Shown in pieces: positions 22,485 to 34,570 of a DNA stretch of 64,000 bases. The notes beneath the pieces are model-generated. The model saw only the letters and a list, made by a program, of their open reading frames with translations. It had not been told where the DNA came from and did not search any database. How positions within the stretch are numbered: the first letter of the stretch is position 1; each line of letters opens with the position of its first letter. The stretch is from assembly GCF_001619985.1 (NCBI RefSeq), contig NW_017264196.1:2046001-2110000 (forward strand). The letters are read 5' to 3'. Both the position numbers and the translations under genes were made by a program. Source of the DNA: Xylona heveae TC161. Lineage: Eukaryota > Ascomycota > Xylonomycetes > Xylonales > Xylonaceae.

Positions 22485-23731
22485 ACTACGCTCAAGCTAT
22501 GAAAAAATGGTATGGGACAGGCGGAATAAAGCTTTTTTTTTTTCTTGGCACTGTATTATGCATAGACGGTTTATATTACACATGTGCAGAAAACGAAAAA
22601 TTAGATTTTATCAGGTTTTATCCAATCTAGCAAGTCTAGCAAAGTTCCGAGTCTAGTAATAATGCAATCCATCACAACGCCTTGAGTCACTGCCTCGAGC
22701 TAGCCAGCCAAGCCACCGAACCCAGTAGGCATCTGCATGCTTGAGAAGAAGGTAGCAATAACACAGCATCGATCTGGGAACGGATATGATAAGATGTAGT
22801 CGTGGCCGTGCAAGCAAGCAGTAATATGCAATAGCTCTTGCGAACAAAAATTTTCGCGTGTAGGAAAATTCTACGGAACCAGTCCATAGACGGAGCCCAT
22901 ACCACAGACGTCCACCGTAAAATTCCGTCCGCTCGTCAGTCTTCAGTTTTCGATTGGCGGTATGAACCCCTTCCCTGAGTTTTTCGAGAATGTTGCGCCC
23001 CGACGGCTGTTGTTTTGACAGACGAGGCATAGAATACAGGTGGAGACGATGAAGATAAAGTGACGGTTTCAAAGAGGGTGGCGAAAGCTTGATGCGAGAT
23101 GGCCTAGGTGGTGACGAAGGTGTAAAAGGATCGAGATATTGAGTAGACGATGACAGCATCGCAGGCCGCTAGAACGGCTTTGAAAGAGAGAGGACCATGA
23201 ATGTGGCCCGACTTGGCAGGTCCCCAGTAGAACATGTGAGACCGACGAGTGAGAATCAATCGGAGGAGGTTTTGTAAAGTAGGCGGCGAGAGTTGTAGAG
23301 AATATTGGGTAGGAGATGGGTGCAGCTATGTTATAATGGCGAAGAGACGGAGTGGAACAAAAGTGTTATCAGGGGTGAGTTGCTATGGAACAAGAGCAAA
23401 TGTGTAGAGTACAACAGTAAGGGTATTAGAAACAGACATGAGCATGGAGGGTAATGTCAATGTAGACGGATGTGAGGACATCGATTATCATTAAAGAGGG
23501 GAGAAAAAAGAAGACCGTCCACCGCCAAATGGCCCTCCTGAACGCCGTATTATGCAAAAACTTGAAATTCCTAGATGGGGCTTGAATGCCGCAGAGATTC
23601 CGCAGGCAGTCTGAAGCCGAATTTCCTCGACGCAAGCCGTAGAAATTTGCCCCGCTGGTCGTAGAGTTCATGGCCGAGAAGATCGATGGCATCAGTCGCT
23701 CACTGCATAGAATCTCCATCGCGTGGCAAGC
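22485..23731. other. Convergent 3' flanks of EMC3 and the coiled-coil gene
   Basis: About 1.25 kb without a supported gene. A 168-codon minus-strand frame (22653-23159) and a 97-codon one (23426-23719) have no domain and no obvious codon bias. I take the first for a chance frame and the second for 3' flank of the coiled-coil gene, but a small unrecognised gene is possible. Confidence 0.4.
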
Positions 23732-24829
23732 TCAGTGATGGCCGTCGTTGGGCTTCAGAGAAAGATTGCGAATGAAACCAATCTGCTGAAACACGGTCTC
23801 GCTCTCCTTGAGGACTTGCTCCATGGCCACGTCATTGCGGTTGGCTTGTTCTTTGAGCTCACGCAGAAAAAGTTCGTTGGTCTCGCCGTATTCTTGGGCC
23901 TTTTTCATAATCTTCGGCCGCTCGTTGATCAACCCAGTCGATACCTTGCGCTGCTCCGCGACAACACGCTCAAGACGATCCATCTTCGCTCGGGCTCGTT
24001 TTGCCTCATGGTCAATACGAGCAGCATCCCACCTGAGTTTTTCAATCTTTGCTTCGAAATCGCCCTCCAAATGCTTCCAGCTGGTAGCGAGAACATTATA
24101 TTGGCTTTCTGCGAAACGTGCCTTCTCTTGCTCTTGTTGCACCGCCCTTTTAGAGGATGAAATCGCATCATCTCGCTCGGTCGTCATGATACCCGCGGCG
24201 TGCTCCGCCTTCAGGCGACGAGCCTTCTCGACGGTAAGATCGGCCTTTAATTCTTCGATTTTGCGATCTTTTCTCGAAATGGAGATCCGATGTCGTTCCT
24301 CTAGAGCCTTCATAGTGTTTACACTCTCTTGCAATTGATCGGCGCGCATCCGTACAGCTTCGCCCCGGCGCTGTTCCTCCTCGCGGCGTGATGTCTCCAA
24401 ATTCAATTCTCGTTTGAGACGATCATTATCGGCCATAAGCTTTTCAATCACTCTGCCTGACTTGCCGGCTGTTGCACGTCCAGAGGCAACGGCTGATGGT
24501 GACGTATCTCCGAAGACTGGACCATCTTCTGAGACGGTCGGCAGATGAGAGGAGCCACTGGTACTCGAAGAATCCGAATAGTATCGAAGAGTTGGGGCCG
24601 AAAGACTTGAGACCAAGGGCACTCTGCCATTGGCATCCGCTCCATTTTGCATTTCATCTACTGGATCGACTTGTGTAGAAAAATTCCCATCGCTCGTACT
24701 CGAGACGAGCGGTGAAGCGTCATGGTCGGAAAGTCCGTTTATATGCGTCATACCGGTAGAGTGAACTAGGTCGCTATCTCCAGTCGTGGCTTTGGGACGG
24801 CGTCCTGAGAGAAAGTTAGAGAGCCGCAT
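23732..24829 (-). CDS. Coiled-coil protein, SHE3-like
   Basis: A single exon of 365 residues. The first 120 residues are Ser/Pro/Thr-rich and look disordered. From about residue 125 (SGRVIEKLMADNDRLKRELN) to about 345 there is an almost unbroken coiled coil with heptad character. It includes the segment SRKDRKIEELKADL, which resembles fungal proteins annotated as SWI5-dependent HO expression protein 3 (She3). In yeast She3 is the adaptor joining She2-bound mRNA to myosin Myo4. In filamentous fungi the family is named by coiled-coil similarity alone, so an mRNA-transport role is not established. A generic coiled-coil match remains possible. The start ATG gives the basic N-terminal MRLSNFLSGRRPK. 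Confidence 0.75.
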   Translation of the reverse strand: MRLSNFLSGRRPKATTGDSDLVHSTGMTHINGLSDHDASPLVSSTSDGNFSTQVDPVDEMQNGADANGRVPLVSSLSAPTLRYYSDSSSTSGSSHLPTVSEDGPVFGDTSPSAVASGRATAGKSGRVIEKLMADNDRLKRELNLETSRREEEQRRGEAVRMRADQLQESVNTMKALEERHRISISRKDRKIEELKADLTVEKARRLKAEHAAGIMTTERDDAISSSKRAVQQEQEKARFAESQYNVLATSWKHLEGDFEAKIEKLRWDAARIDHEAKRARAKMDRLERVVAEQRKVSTGLINERPKIMKKAQEYGETNELFLRELKEQANRNDVAMEQVLKESETVFQQIGFIRNLSLKPNDGHH

Positions 24830-26013
24830 ATTTTCAGCGAGGCAGGTAATGGATGGACCGGGTGATTATATTTGATAAAATTTTGTGTTTTGCCAATGAG
24901 ATTGACGAAGAGGAATTGCGCTTGGGGAGCAATGTAGAGGCATTAGGGCTGGGATAGAAAAGACGAGGTCGAAGAAAAAGTGGAGTGAGCGCAGGAACAA
25001 GCTTGGACAGTGTTTGTGTGGAAAGTGCCAGGGTTTAACATGAAACCAGGCCCGTTTGGAAGAGGAGCAGGCATTAAGACATAGGACGATCGCATTGCTG
25101 ACCTCAGCACTTTGAGATTCATGCTGGCTTGTTTGATCAAGACTGGTTGTTGTCCTGTGTATGCACTACGTACAATATGATTGCGGCCAATGTTGCCTCA
25201 CTGTGATCGATGGACTGAGCCGTTCAACTGAAAGGCCATCACTCTGATTGAGCCTTTCTCCAAAAATGCGTCGATATATGGAGTATCCTGTTCTGTATAT
25301 CAAGGATACGAAGTCTGTGATGTTGAGAAGTTGGTGTTGCATGCGCGGAGGACGGAGGAAATATCAATCTGTCCGGACTCAATTTTTTGCTGTTGTACCA
25401 AATACTTCGCTCCGATCACTTATTTCCACGCTCCATAGGAGTGAATTTACTGGGCGCTTGCCCAAAACATTAGCTCCTAAACACCCTTTCAATGACAAAC
25501 ACTCTTGAACGTACTTGCCATTTACATGGCTTTAGATGTTAATAATTTGTAGTACATTGAACAAGCTCAAACTAAGATATTCTTATGATACAGGATACCA
25601 GCTGTGGCAATATATTCCAGTTGGGAGGGCAACGCTCGCGTTCCTGGCACGAGGCATTTCGCGTCCACAGACCCAATCCCCTGCCCGCGGCTACGCAAAG
25701 CACTCCAACGGTCGCTTGCAGTTACCCCTTGTACCAACGGGAGTCAACGCCTCGTGGTGGCTGACGCCGAGCTTTTGTGGCGGACGGGATTTGGCGGCAT
25801 TACAGGGGCAGATATATTGTGTATTTCGGAAGTAAAGTCCTTCAAAATAGATATTAACCATGCAATGTTTAAATACTCTATTTTCCAGTTCCTGTTCACC
25901 CTTTGTAACTCCGTCCTAGCTTAGCATATCACTACTTAAAATTACCGCCATAGAGAAGGAAAAAGCGAAATGTTGGCCCTTGCAATCGTGCCGCCTGCGA
26001 CAATGTCCCAGAA
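24830..26013. other. Intergenic region upstream of the coiled-coil gene
   Basis: The 5' flank of the coiled-coil gene and the 3' flank of NOP12. Open frames at 25248-25508 and 25536-25924 overlap each other in different frames, lack domains and show no coding bias. I see no gene. Confidence 0.45.
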
Positions 26014-27846
26014 TCACTTGGTGCGCTTCTGGCCGCCTGAGGCTTTCCATGCCGTGCCTCGTCTGCTGCTTCTGGTTCTCGGCTTGCCCTTTTTCTTGCC
26101 AGAACCGCCTAGCTTGAGTCCCTGCTTGCCCGACTTGTTGCTGGCCCGGTATCCTTCGAAGACGAAAGACTCCGGTGGGCGAGGAACAACAGGTCTCTGC
26201 TTCGCATTGCCCGAATCGCCATTCTTCATCTTGGCAGCACCGGCACGGCCCAGCAATTTTCCAGCGCGACCTTGAAGGGACTTTTGTTCTGGCGTCAGTT
26301 TAGGATTGTAAATTGCTTTCGAGTTGACCTTTGCGGAAGAGTTTTTCGCTGTGGCCTTCTTCTTCATTGCCTTGGCACGGACAACGCGCAGCTTTCGAGG
26401 AAGCAGAGGAGGAAATTTCTTGTCGTTGAAGAGTAGCGCAGCTTCAACGGCATTGGCGTCCTGTACCATAAGAGTAATTAGAATTCAATTGCCCAAATTT
26501 GACATGAGAGAATGAACTTACGTTGAACTGTACGTATGCGAAACCCTTTCCAACTCGAGTCTTTGGGTCTCGGACTACTCTCACACTTTCAACAGTACCG
26601 GCCTTGCCAAATTCCCGCCACAGTCCCTCCTCCACATCAGAAGGCTGCTTTTTCTTCTTCTGAGGCTTCTTCTTGCCGTTCTCGACCTCGGCATCATCTA
26701 TAAAGCTCTCGTCATCGACGAATCCAAGGTTTCCCACAAAGACACATCGTTTATGATCCGACTTGGCTGGGTGTGAGACGCTATCGACTCGCAAGTGACG
26801 ATCCAGCACGATGGTGCCGTTGAGGCGTTTGGTTGCCTCGCGCGCCGCAACAGCCGTCGAATAAACAGCATATGCATTGCAGCTCTTGGTGGTTGCCTCC
26901 ATCACGTCTTTTCGAGCAAATGCGGCCTTCTTAGGAATGCCAACTTCCGAGAACGCTACTGAGCGGAAGCGCAATGCTTCAACTTTGTGCGGTTGATCTG
27001 ACGCGGGCAGAGACGAAATGAAAGATGCAAGATGATTGAGAAGTGTCTTCTTGTCCGACTTGGACTCAACGGCTGAAACAGCAACGTTTCCCAAAAAGAC
27101 TGTCCGACTGGCCCTTTCAAGCTCTCCCTCGTCTTTGGAAGAAACCAAACTTTCATGCTGAGGAATCTCATCGTCCCCATCTTCCTCTGCTTCTGAACCA
27201 CTCGATCCATCTGAATCCTCTTCATCCGACAGCCCATCTGCATCTTTTTTCTCATCCTCCTCCTCGGACTCGTTTTCTTCGGAGCCGTCACCCGCTTCCG
27301 TGTCTCTTCTCTGGCGCTTGCTCGCCTTTTCGGCCTGCTTCTTTTCTTTCTTTGCGGTCTTTTCTTCCTTGTCTGCAAGCCGACGCATATAGAGGTCTTC
27401 AAGAGCCTCTTCGGCATCGGCGCGCTTTCGCTTCCGTCCTTCTTGGTTCTTCTGTCCATTGATCTCTACTTTGGTAGGTTTAACATTCGAGTCTTCTTCT
27501 TTTTCTTCCTCATCATCGTCATCAGTCTGAGATGAAATTTCGGAACCATCGTCTTCGCTCGGCAACTCAGAGAGCTCCTCGTCGGCATCCGGGAGATCTT
27601 CGTCGTCCTGTTCGACAGCTGCTTCGGCTTCTTGATAACGAGAGAGAGGCGGAGGCCTCACAGCACCGGCCTATGAGAATTATCAGCATGCCTCCTGACG
27701 GTGAAAACTGAGTTACTCACACTTGAGGCGAACAATGATGCCAAAGATGGATCAATGGCTTTTTCATTGCTCAGGAAAGCCGGGGGGGCTGAAGGCTTGG
27801 AGTCGCCCGAGGCTCGAGAAGTTTTTCTCTCTTTTGATTTTGCCAT
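26014..27846 (-). CDS. NOP12: Nucleolar protein 12 (Nop12), two RRM domains
   Basis: Three exons, 27721-27846, 26522-27670 and 26014-26460, give 573 residues. After the start [14 protein letters not shown] comes a long acidic and Lys-rich region (about residues 60-225). RRM1 begins near residue 231 ([11 protein letters not shown]) and is long, as in Nop12 and Nop13. RRM2 is at about 349-450 ([11 protein letters not shown] as RNP2, GKGFAYVQF as RNP1). The C terminus is basic ([20 protein letters not shown]). Nop12 is needed for 25S rRNA maturation at the large-subunit pre-ribosome in the nucleolus. The second intron lies just after RNP1, between YVQFN and DANAVEAAL. The gene is head to head with the DEP1-type gene. 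Confidence 0.92.
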
Positions 27847-28560
27847 CTTCCCAGCAAGCCTGAAAAGCGAGGGGGAAAAGTCCGATTCGATACTTGTTTG
27901 TGGTGAAGAAATTATCGCCTCCTGGGAATTGTTGCCAACTGCAGGAGATTTTCTTGGGTGCAGTCTCATGCGAAACAACAAAATTCCCCCATGTCGGCGA
28001 TTTTCCGTCGCAAAGACCGAGTGATGCCCTGTAGGGGACTGATGATTGGCTGGAATTGCTCGCGTAGCTCACCATTGCGTATTTGGTCTGTGTAGATGTC
28101 CGTGATCGTGACCGAAACAGTCAAGTGAGAGACACTTGGGCCTGTCAAGATACTGAGCAGCAACCAGCATCTGCCCATCGCAGTTCAACTCTCTCCTCTT
28201 TACCCTCTCGTCTTATTTTCTTCATCGCTGACCTTTGTCGGGGATCATGTAGATGCCCCTCTGCAGCTCTTCGAAAGGCAGCATCTTGTTCACTTCCCCA
28301 GTAACTACAGCTCTCTTTGACTTTCGTGGACTTGCTCTGCTCCCACCCTCTCTCAGTCCTCACATGGGGGAAGTTCCCTCGGTCAATACTTTTAACACGA
28401 CACGATTCACTCTCCCTTATTCTTTTCATTCCGAACCGTTTGCGGAGAATTGCATGCAGCTCGAGAGCGCGGGAGTGAAATCTCGACCGTTTAGCTCTCG
28501 ATATTCTCATCTTCTCATAGCGACCGTGATCGAAACAAGTGTGCAAGATTAGCTCCCAGA
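27847..28560. promoter_or_regulatory. Bidirectional promoter region of NOP12 and DEP1-type gene
   Basis: 714 bp between divergent starts, unlikely to contain a separate gene. The overlapping frames on both strands are short and without domains. Pyrimidine-rich stretches near 28190-28215 and 28320-28360 could be leader or promoter elements. Confidence 0.5.
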
Positions 28561-31426
28561 ATGAGTGGGATCGGTCGACGAAGTCGAACGAGATCGAGGC
28601 CATCGAGTGGCAGTGGCAGCAGCCCTGCTCCCGCAGAAGGTTCGTTTTACCCATGATTCTGTTCCCACGGGTATTACCTGAACAACCCTTGGTCATCTAG
28701 TTGAAGTCGGTGGCTCTCATGAGGGAATCTGGTTCAAACAAGTCATTCTTCATCGTGCCAATCTACAGAATAGAAATGACAATTGCTAAACATTAATCGT
28801 GTTTCATAGGGAACGAAACCTTAGAACTGCCTCTCAAAGCTCTTGACACAGCCCAACGCGCTCCAGACGAATCCTCAATCCTCTCCGACGAGGCACCCTC
28901 CCCACAAACAGACGTACCAATGGATGAAGCGGGCATCCCAGAACCAGAGCTTCCTGCTGATATAGCTGATGACCTACCGGCTTTCGCGAGAGATGATGAT
29001 GCCCTCGAACCAACTATTTCGCAGATCGATAACAAAGACGACGATCGGTCCAGTAGCTTGAGCGACCCGGACGAAGCGCCCGAAAACGACGAATTGTTGC
29101 AAGACGAGTCGTCCGACGAGAGCGATATCTCAGATGCAAACGACTCCGAAGCTGAGACGGAACGTTTACACAGCTCGCCTTTGAAAGAAAGGACGCCTCA
29201 CGATGTGGTCTTCGACCCCGATCGATCAATTCCCGCTTCCCCGAGCAAACTAGCTCACGTCATGACGGCAGATGATACCAATGAAGAAATTGAGGCTCCT
29301 GCCAAGGTTGAGGATGACAATGTGTCCGTGTCCGCAAAGAGCGTCAATGATCTAGATGATCTCCCTTCTGCCGTGACATCTCTGGCGGACTCAAACATCG
29401 CAGCTGGTCGCATGCCTTCGCCGCCTGAGCTAGCAGGCAAGAAGAGAAAACGGCTTAGTCCGCATAGTCGCAGCATCAGCCCAGAACAAGGAAACAGCGC
29501 TGAAGCCACGAAAAAGCGATCGATCCAGGAAGAGATTAATGGTAATGGGGTGGTGAAGCACGATAGTGACATTGAAGAAGAAGATGATGAGGAAGAAGAG
29601 GAAGAAGCTGTCTTACCTCCCGAGGAAATAAAAAAGGCTGACCACGAAGCGTCTGATGAGGACCTGGACAACATACAAGCAGATCTTGGTGAGCCCAAGG
29701 AGTCGGAGGAGTCTGAACAGGAAGAAATACCTGCCGTGGCCAAGGCACCCAAGGGCCGAACCACGAGACGCCGCGCTAAGCAAGCCAAAGAAGATGAGAT
29801 GGAGGATACTGAAATGGCCGAGGAGGAAGCTGAGGGTCGACTTGTAGCGAACGAAACGGATATGGTAGATGAGAGCGAAGACATTGGTGGCATTGAAGGT
29901 GAGACAGATATTACGGCAAGAACTGAGGAAGAGGGTGCGTGAAGAAGCTCCTTCCCATGTCGTTTCATGCTATTGGTGCATAAGAGCTAACGTTTGGAGA
30001 TTTAGTGATGAAAAAGAAGGCTGCTATGGATGCTCTGGGCGCAATTGAGAAGAACTTTGCGACATTCAGGGACAAGTACGTGATTGAGCCACCTACCCCG
30101 CGATCGCTGTGAGCATCTACTAATGTTGCATTACTCATAGGCTTTACGATGAGCGATTGGCTCAGCTAAATAACGAACTTGCGATGCTTTCCGACCCGAA
30201 CTGCGTCCATCCCGAATACTTAGCTATGATGCGGTGCATCGATGCGCGCCGGGATGAAAAGATACAGCTGGAGCAGACCCTTCTGGCATATAAGCTCAAG
30301 GCATTGCAAGTGCGAAGTGTTGCGGAACGGGCCCAGATACATGCGCAGTATTATCAAACGGTTCGGGAGATCCGTGAGCGAACCATGGAGGAGGTCGGTA
30401 GGGAATGGTACAAGATCCAAAAAGACCGACGAACTTGGGAGGGAAGCGTGCCTGAATTCTCCTATCAATTCCCGACGCGCCGTTCGCAGCAAGTCACACA
30501 ACAGACGGCTTACAATCTCGAGGTCTCTGTCATATCTGGCGTGGCCAAATACGTGGGATTCCCTGCTGCGCCGGAGCTCGAAGGGGCTCGACCATCCGAA
30601 ATCGACGCAGACTTTGAACGTATGGCGGTGAGTCTTCACACCTGATTCGCGCCCAGTATGCCTTCGTTTGCTAAGTGTATTATAGATAAAACCTCAAGCG
30701 CGTCGCACAAATGCCCTCCAGAACAATCAGATGCGATCGGCCGCCTCAACGCCTTCGACAACACGGCCCAAGCCTACTGAGGAGCAATTACTCGAGCAGG
30801 CCGCCTGGGCAAACCCACATCAACCAGTTCATCAAACGGCGCAACAGCCACCTCGACCCTCGTCGCATCAGCCGCACGCAGGCGGGCCCTTTACTACTCC
30901 TGCCGGTCCTCGTCGAAACACTGATGCTCCACCTACCAATGGGTCTGTGTCAACCGTAGGAGCTTCTACTTTACCTGCTTCATCTGCTGCTGGTACACCG
31001 ATGACGGGAGAACGGCCCAATCATTCGAACCAAGCGAATGGGAGTATGTTTGGCGAGAATATCTCTCCGTTTCCTCGTGCAGGTAACTTTGCTTCTTCGG
31101 GCGGTAAAGGCACAGGCAAGCACGGGTCCCCAAGCGCGACTCGCGAGACGGGCGAAGTTCAATATCCCGATTCTACATCGAACCGACCCCCGCATGATCC
31201 GCAGTCGGAGTCACGCCGCCGCTCCTCCAATCCTTTTGATGGACCCTTTCCGACTTCTCGTACTGGCAGATTCGGAAGCACTTCTGGGACCCAAGAGACG
31301 CCAGCAGTCAAGGACGAGGAAGGTACGGAGCGGAAGCTAATGTCATCGCCTTTGAATCATCACTCCCATGGTCCACCTGGAGGCATCGCCGCCGGCACTG
31401 GTGGGCCTCGTTTCGGCAGCCGCTGA
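28561..31426 (+). CDS. DEP1: Dep1/Sds3-family subunit of the Rpd3L histone deacetylase complex
   Basis: Five exons, 28561-28639, 28810-29934, 30006-30075, 30141-30627 and 30686-31426, give 833 residues. The N-terminal 400 residues are acidic and disordered, with runs of Glu/Asp and a basic patch KKRKR-like at GKKRKRLSPHSRS. The Sds3-like domain follows (about residues 402-540): AIEKNFATFRDKLYDERLA, ELAMLSDPNCVHPEYLAMM, then a long charged coiled coil (DEKIQLEQTLLAYKLKALQ). The C terminus is Pro/Ser/Gly-rich. Sds3 and Dep1 share this domain and hold together the Sin3-Rpd3L co-repressor. The length and very acidic N terminus favour Dep1 over Sds3, though the split between them is not firm. The first exon encodes only a short Ser/Arg-rich leader. 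Confidence 0.85.
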
Positions 31427-32678
31427 GAGTCTAAATTTGAGCATCTTTATGGTCTCTTCATCTTCTCTTCTTTCTTGAGCCGTGGAAAAGAAAAGTATTA
31501 AATAAACAACGACGATGACGACGCGAGTGGATTGGGCGTTTTATTTGGCGATGGTCGCTTGGGCAGCTTACATGGACTCGGTCTGGGTTGGACTCTGCGC
31601 ATTATTTCGATGGTGGATTCGTTATTTGTTACACGTCGAGAGCTTGTACATCATGACATGAATGGGACGATCTGCGGAGAGGCATTGTTATTATCTGAAG
31701 TCAGGTCACGGCGTCCAAGTTTGCTTTATTTCCTGCTCCTTGTACTTTGACTCGCTGTGCTTTTTGACCTTACCATATGTCCATTATTCTCTGGTAGGGC
31801 ATAATTTCAATTCCAATGTAACTATAATCCTGGTAGTCAAAATAGATGCCAATTCCTTGTCGATCTTGACGTTAGTGCACATGGAATTGACATGGATGTG
31901 CTCCTTTTCGTGTTTTGGTCTTCTCTCTTGCTGGTGATTAGTGTATTCACATGTCGACCGATGTGAGCCGAGACAGACGGTCCTCTTCTCTCCAGGTTCC
32001 TCGGCACCCAGACGCTCATTTTCTCCCATATTACTTTTCGAATGACGTTTGGTTGCCCAGACTTTTCTCTGCTTCTTCATCTCATCTCATTTGCATCCCG
32101 ACGGAGAATCTCGGGATCTGGATTCTGGCGCTTTGCGGGGTTCTCGGCACTCGATGCTTCTTTCCTGCCCAAGCTACACTTTTTCTTCTCATGACATCTC
32201 TTTTCATCCGATTTTAACATATCTGGTTCAACCTCGTCTCCAGGCACCCGCAAAATTAACTGTTGTCTTCTACTTATACTATTGTACATTCAATTCCTTC
32301 CTCCCTGTTTACTCCATCGTCGTCGATTTTCCCATTCTACGATATCAGCGGTGCAAGAACACAATTAAGCCGAGGTAAGTAAATCGCATGTCCTGGTTAT
32401 AGTTTAGCTCGGAAATCGCCCAATTTTCCCCTCGTTTTCCCTCCACTCTCGCTCCTTCCCGCTCCCACGCGACGTGGTAGGGAAACCCATCGCCCGACTA
32501 CGGTTAACTAACTGCTTATTTCACTCGTTTCCCGGTTGTTCATAGTACTAACCGCACCATAATGCTGTATTAGTTTCCCAGAAGCTTGAGAAGCTCACAT
32601 CCCGTGATTCCTCGCCGTGCCTGTCCACAGGTTTCTACCACCCCACTCCTCTCTATACCCAGGTCAATTTTCCAAAAG
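31427..32678. other. Intergenic region between two plus-strand genes
   Basis: About 1.25 kb containing the 3' flank of the DEP1-type gene and the promoter and leader of the peroxisomal membrane protein gene. 32400-32480 is C/T-rich, as is common in fungal promoters. The minus and plus frames at 31532-32378 have no domains. I see no gene. Confidence 0.45.
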
Positions 32679-33977
32679 ATGGACGGGCTCAAGGTACGCC
32701 AGACAGAATGTTAAAAATAATTATAGCAATCGAAAGGTTGGCTTTTTAGGGATGCAGCCGCCTAAGTGGACTGACCTCGCGATTCACACAGGATGCGGTT
32801 GATCGGATCATCCTAGATCCCAAATATGCCGACCTCCTCGCTGTCGTCAAAGCTGCGCGCAATGGCGCCGTATATGGCGCCAAAATCCGATTTCCGCATG
32901 CTCTTGTGTACGTTATCTTACCCAGCGTTTCAGTCAGATATTGGTCTACTGGTGGTGTCGCTCTCCAAGCTCGGCGCAAACCAATCCGCACCACTCCGAG
33001 GCACAACTCCTTAAAGTAACAAGGACATTTACTAACATATCTGGTATCTATGCTGCAGAATGGTTTTCCTCTTCCGATCAGGAACGTACGTCTAGCTCCA
33101 TTGCCTGCCCTTTGCGCAACCCAAATTCAAACTAAACATACATTCGAAACCTATCCTTGAATAATACTCAGTCCACACAGCTCTCCCCTCCGGACCATTT
33201 TACCTCACTGCTCACACTAACGTCTTCCTGTCATCAGCGTCCGTGAACGTCTACGCCTTGTCCTCAAAGCTACGCGCCAACATGCCCGCAACCTGGCCAA
33301 ATTCGCAGCCATATACAAATTCAGCCTCATCGTGCTGCGACAACTCTCGCTGTTCAACGACCGCACAACGCCCGGCGGCAAGCCCGACGAAGCCCGATAC
33401 GATACGTTTATTGCTGGGTTAATAGGCGGATACTATGTGTTTGGGCGCGGCATCCAGAGCAGCGTCAACCAGCAGATTGTCATCTACGTGTTTGCGCGAG
33501 TCGTCCTGGCGCTGGCGAAATTGGCAGTCATGAAAATGCCTGCATTATCTGGAGGCATGTCTCGCACAACTTCAGCTGGCGGTAGCGCAGGAGGAGCAGG
33601 ATCAACGGCAAATCCGCTAGATCTCGGCACAGCAATCACAAAGCATTCTTGGCCCGTGTTTGCCAGTCTCAGCTGGGCGTTTGTCATGTATATTTTCAGA
33701 TGGCATCCTGATGCCGTCCAGCCCAGTTTGAGAAGTAGTATGAAGTACATGTATGTTTCTTCGTTTCCATTTCATTGTTCTCGGTTTTATCCCCCTTTCC
33801 CTCTTTTCTTTCCCTTTCCCTTTATTCTTTCCTGTTCTTCCCTTTCCCCCCCTCCCCGCCCAGCCCACTCCGTTCTTCTTGTTTCTGCCGAGAAGAAGAG
33901 ACTAACAAAATCAAACTAGCTACGTCAATGCCGATTACTGGGATTCGTTCAAGAATTTCCTCATCTATAACAAATAA
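32679..33977 (+). CDS. PXMP4: Peroxisomal membrane protein 4 (PXMP4/PMP24 family)
   Basis: Five exons, 32679-32693, 32792-32907, 33059-33085, 33238-33750 and 33920-33977, give 242 residues. The first exon encodes only MDGLK and the third nine residues, so the joins matter; all are canonical and in frame. Recognisable PMP24 blocks are ARNGAVYGAKIRFPHALVMV, FLFRSGTVRERLRLVLKATR, QHARNLAKFAAIYK, GLIGGYYVFGRG and the end YVNADYWDSFKNFLIYNK. The family belongs to the Tim17/Tim22/Tim23/Pmp24 superfamily of small polytopic proteins and is integral to the peroxisomal membrane, with no firm biochemical role. A Ser/Gly-rich loop lies near residues 160-180. The last intron is strongly pyrimidine-rich. 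Confidence 0.9.
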
Positions 33978-34570
33978 TTTCATTTTTTGGGGTCACGCTT
34001 ATTTGTTTAGCTATTTACGATGGACGGCACGGCGTTAAATGGGCAAGGTCAGGATATATATTACTGCAGCAGGGATCCTGTTTCGAATTTTGGGGCAATA
34101 CGAGCGTGTCTTTTTGGAATCTCGGCGCTTTTTACGATTGACTTGTTGCAGACTACGGACCCCCATTTGTACAGTATTGATAAGTTAGGGCGAACTAAGA
34201 ATGAGTTGCATGCATTACTCCTATCTGCTGTTTGGACACATCATGTCGTTATTGTTTCCCTTCAGCACCGATCACCTTATGAGAAGGCATCATGCCGATA
34301 ATGAGTTTCATATTTTCCGTTCTTTTTTAAATCTAAAAGAATCAGAAGTCCACGCGAAGGAAATTCTAACTATCGTAAGTAAATCTATCGAATTTGATCG
34401 CTTTTTCGTTCCTTCTTGGTATCTACTAGATTGGTATCTTCGATCGTATCCAATCATCTTACAGCCTGTCCTCCCTGTCCGTCTTTATTCCACCACGCCT
34501 TGGTGAGCCATTTGCTGCTTTGGCATAGTAGTCGACATCAAGCTGCCACAGGCGGCAAGTCTAATCGTTT
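33978..34570. other. Convergent 3' flanks of PXMP4 and MMS19
   Basis: About 0.6 kb between the ends of two convergent genes. Frames at 34020-34506 overlap and carry no domain. I see nothing beyond 3' untranslated sequence. Confidence 0.5.

Noticed and set aside
22653-23159. 168-codon minus-strand frame after EMC3
   Set aside because: No recognisable domain; lies in a convergent 3' region; basic, Tyr- and Leu-rich composition looks like chance translation.
29255-29968. 237-codon Ser-rich minus-strand frame
   Set aside because: It is the complement of the Glu/Asp-rich part of the DEP1-type gene.
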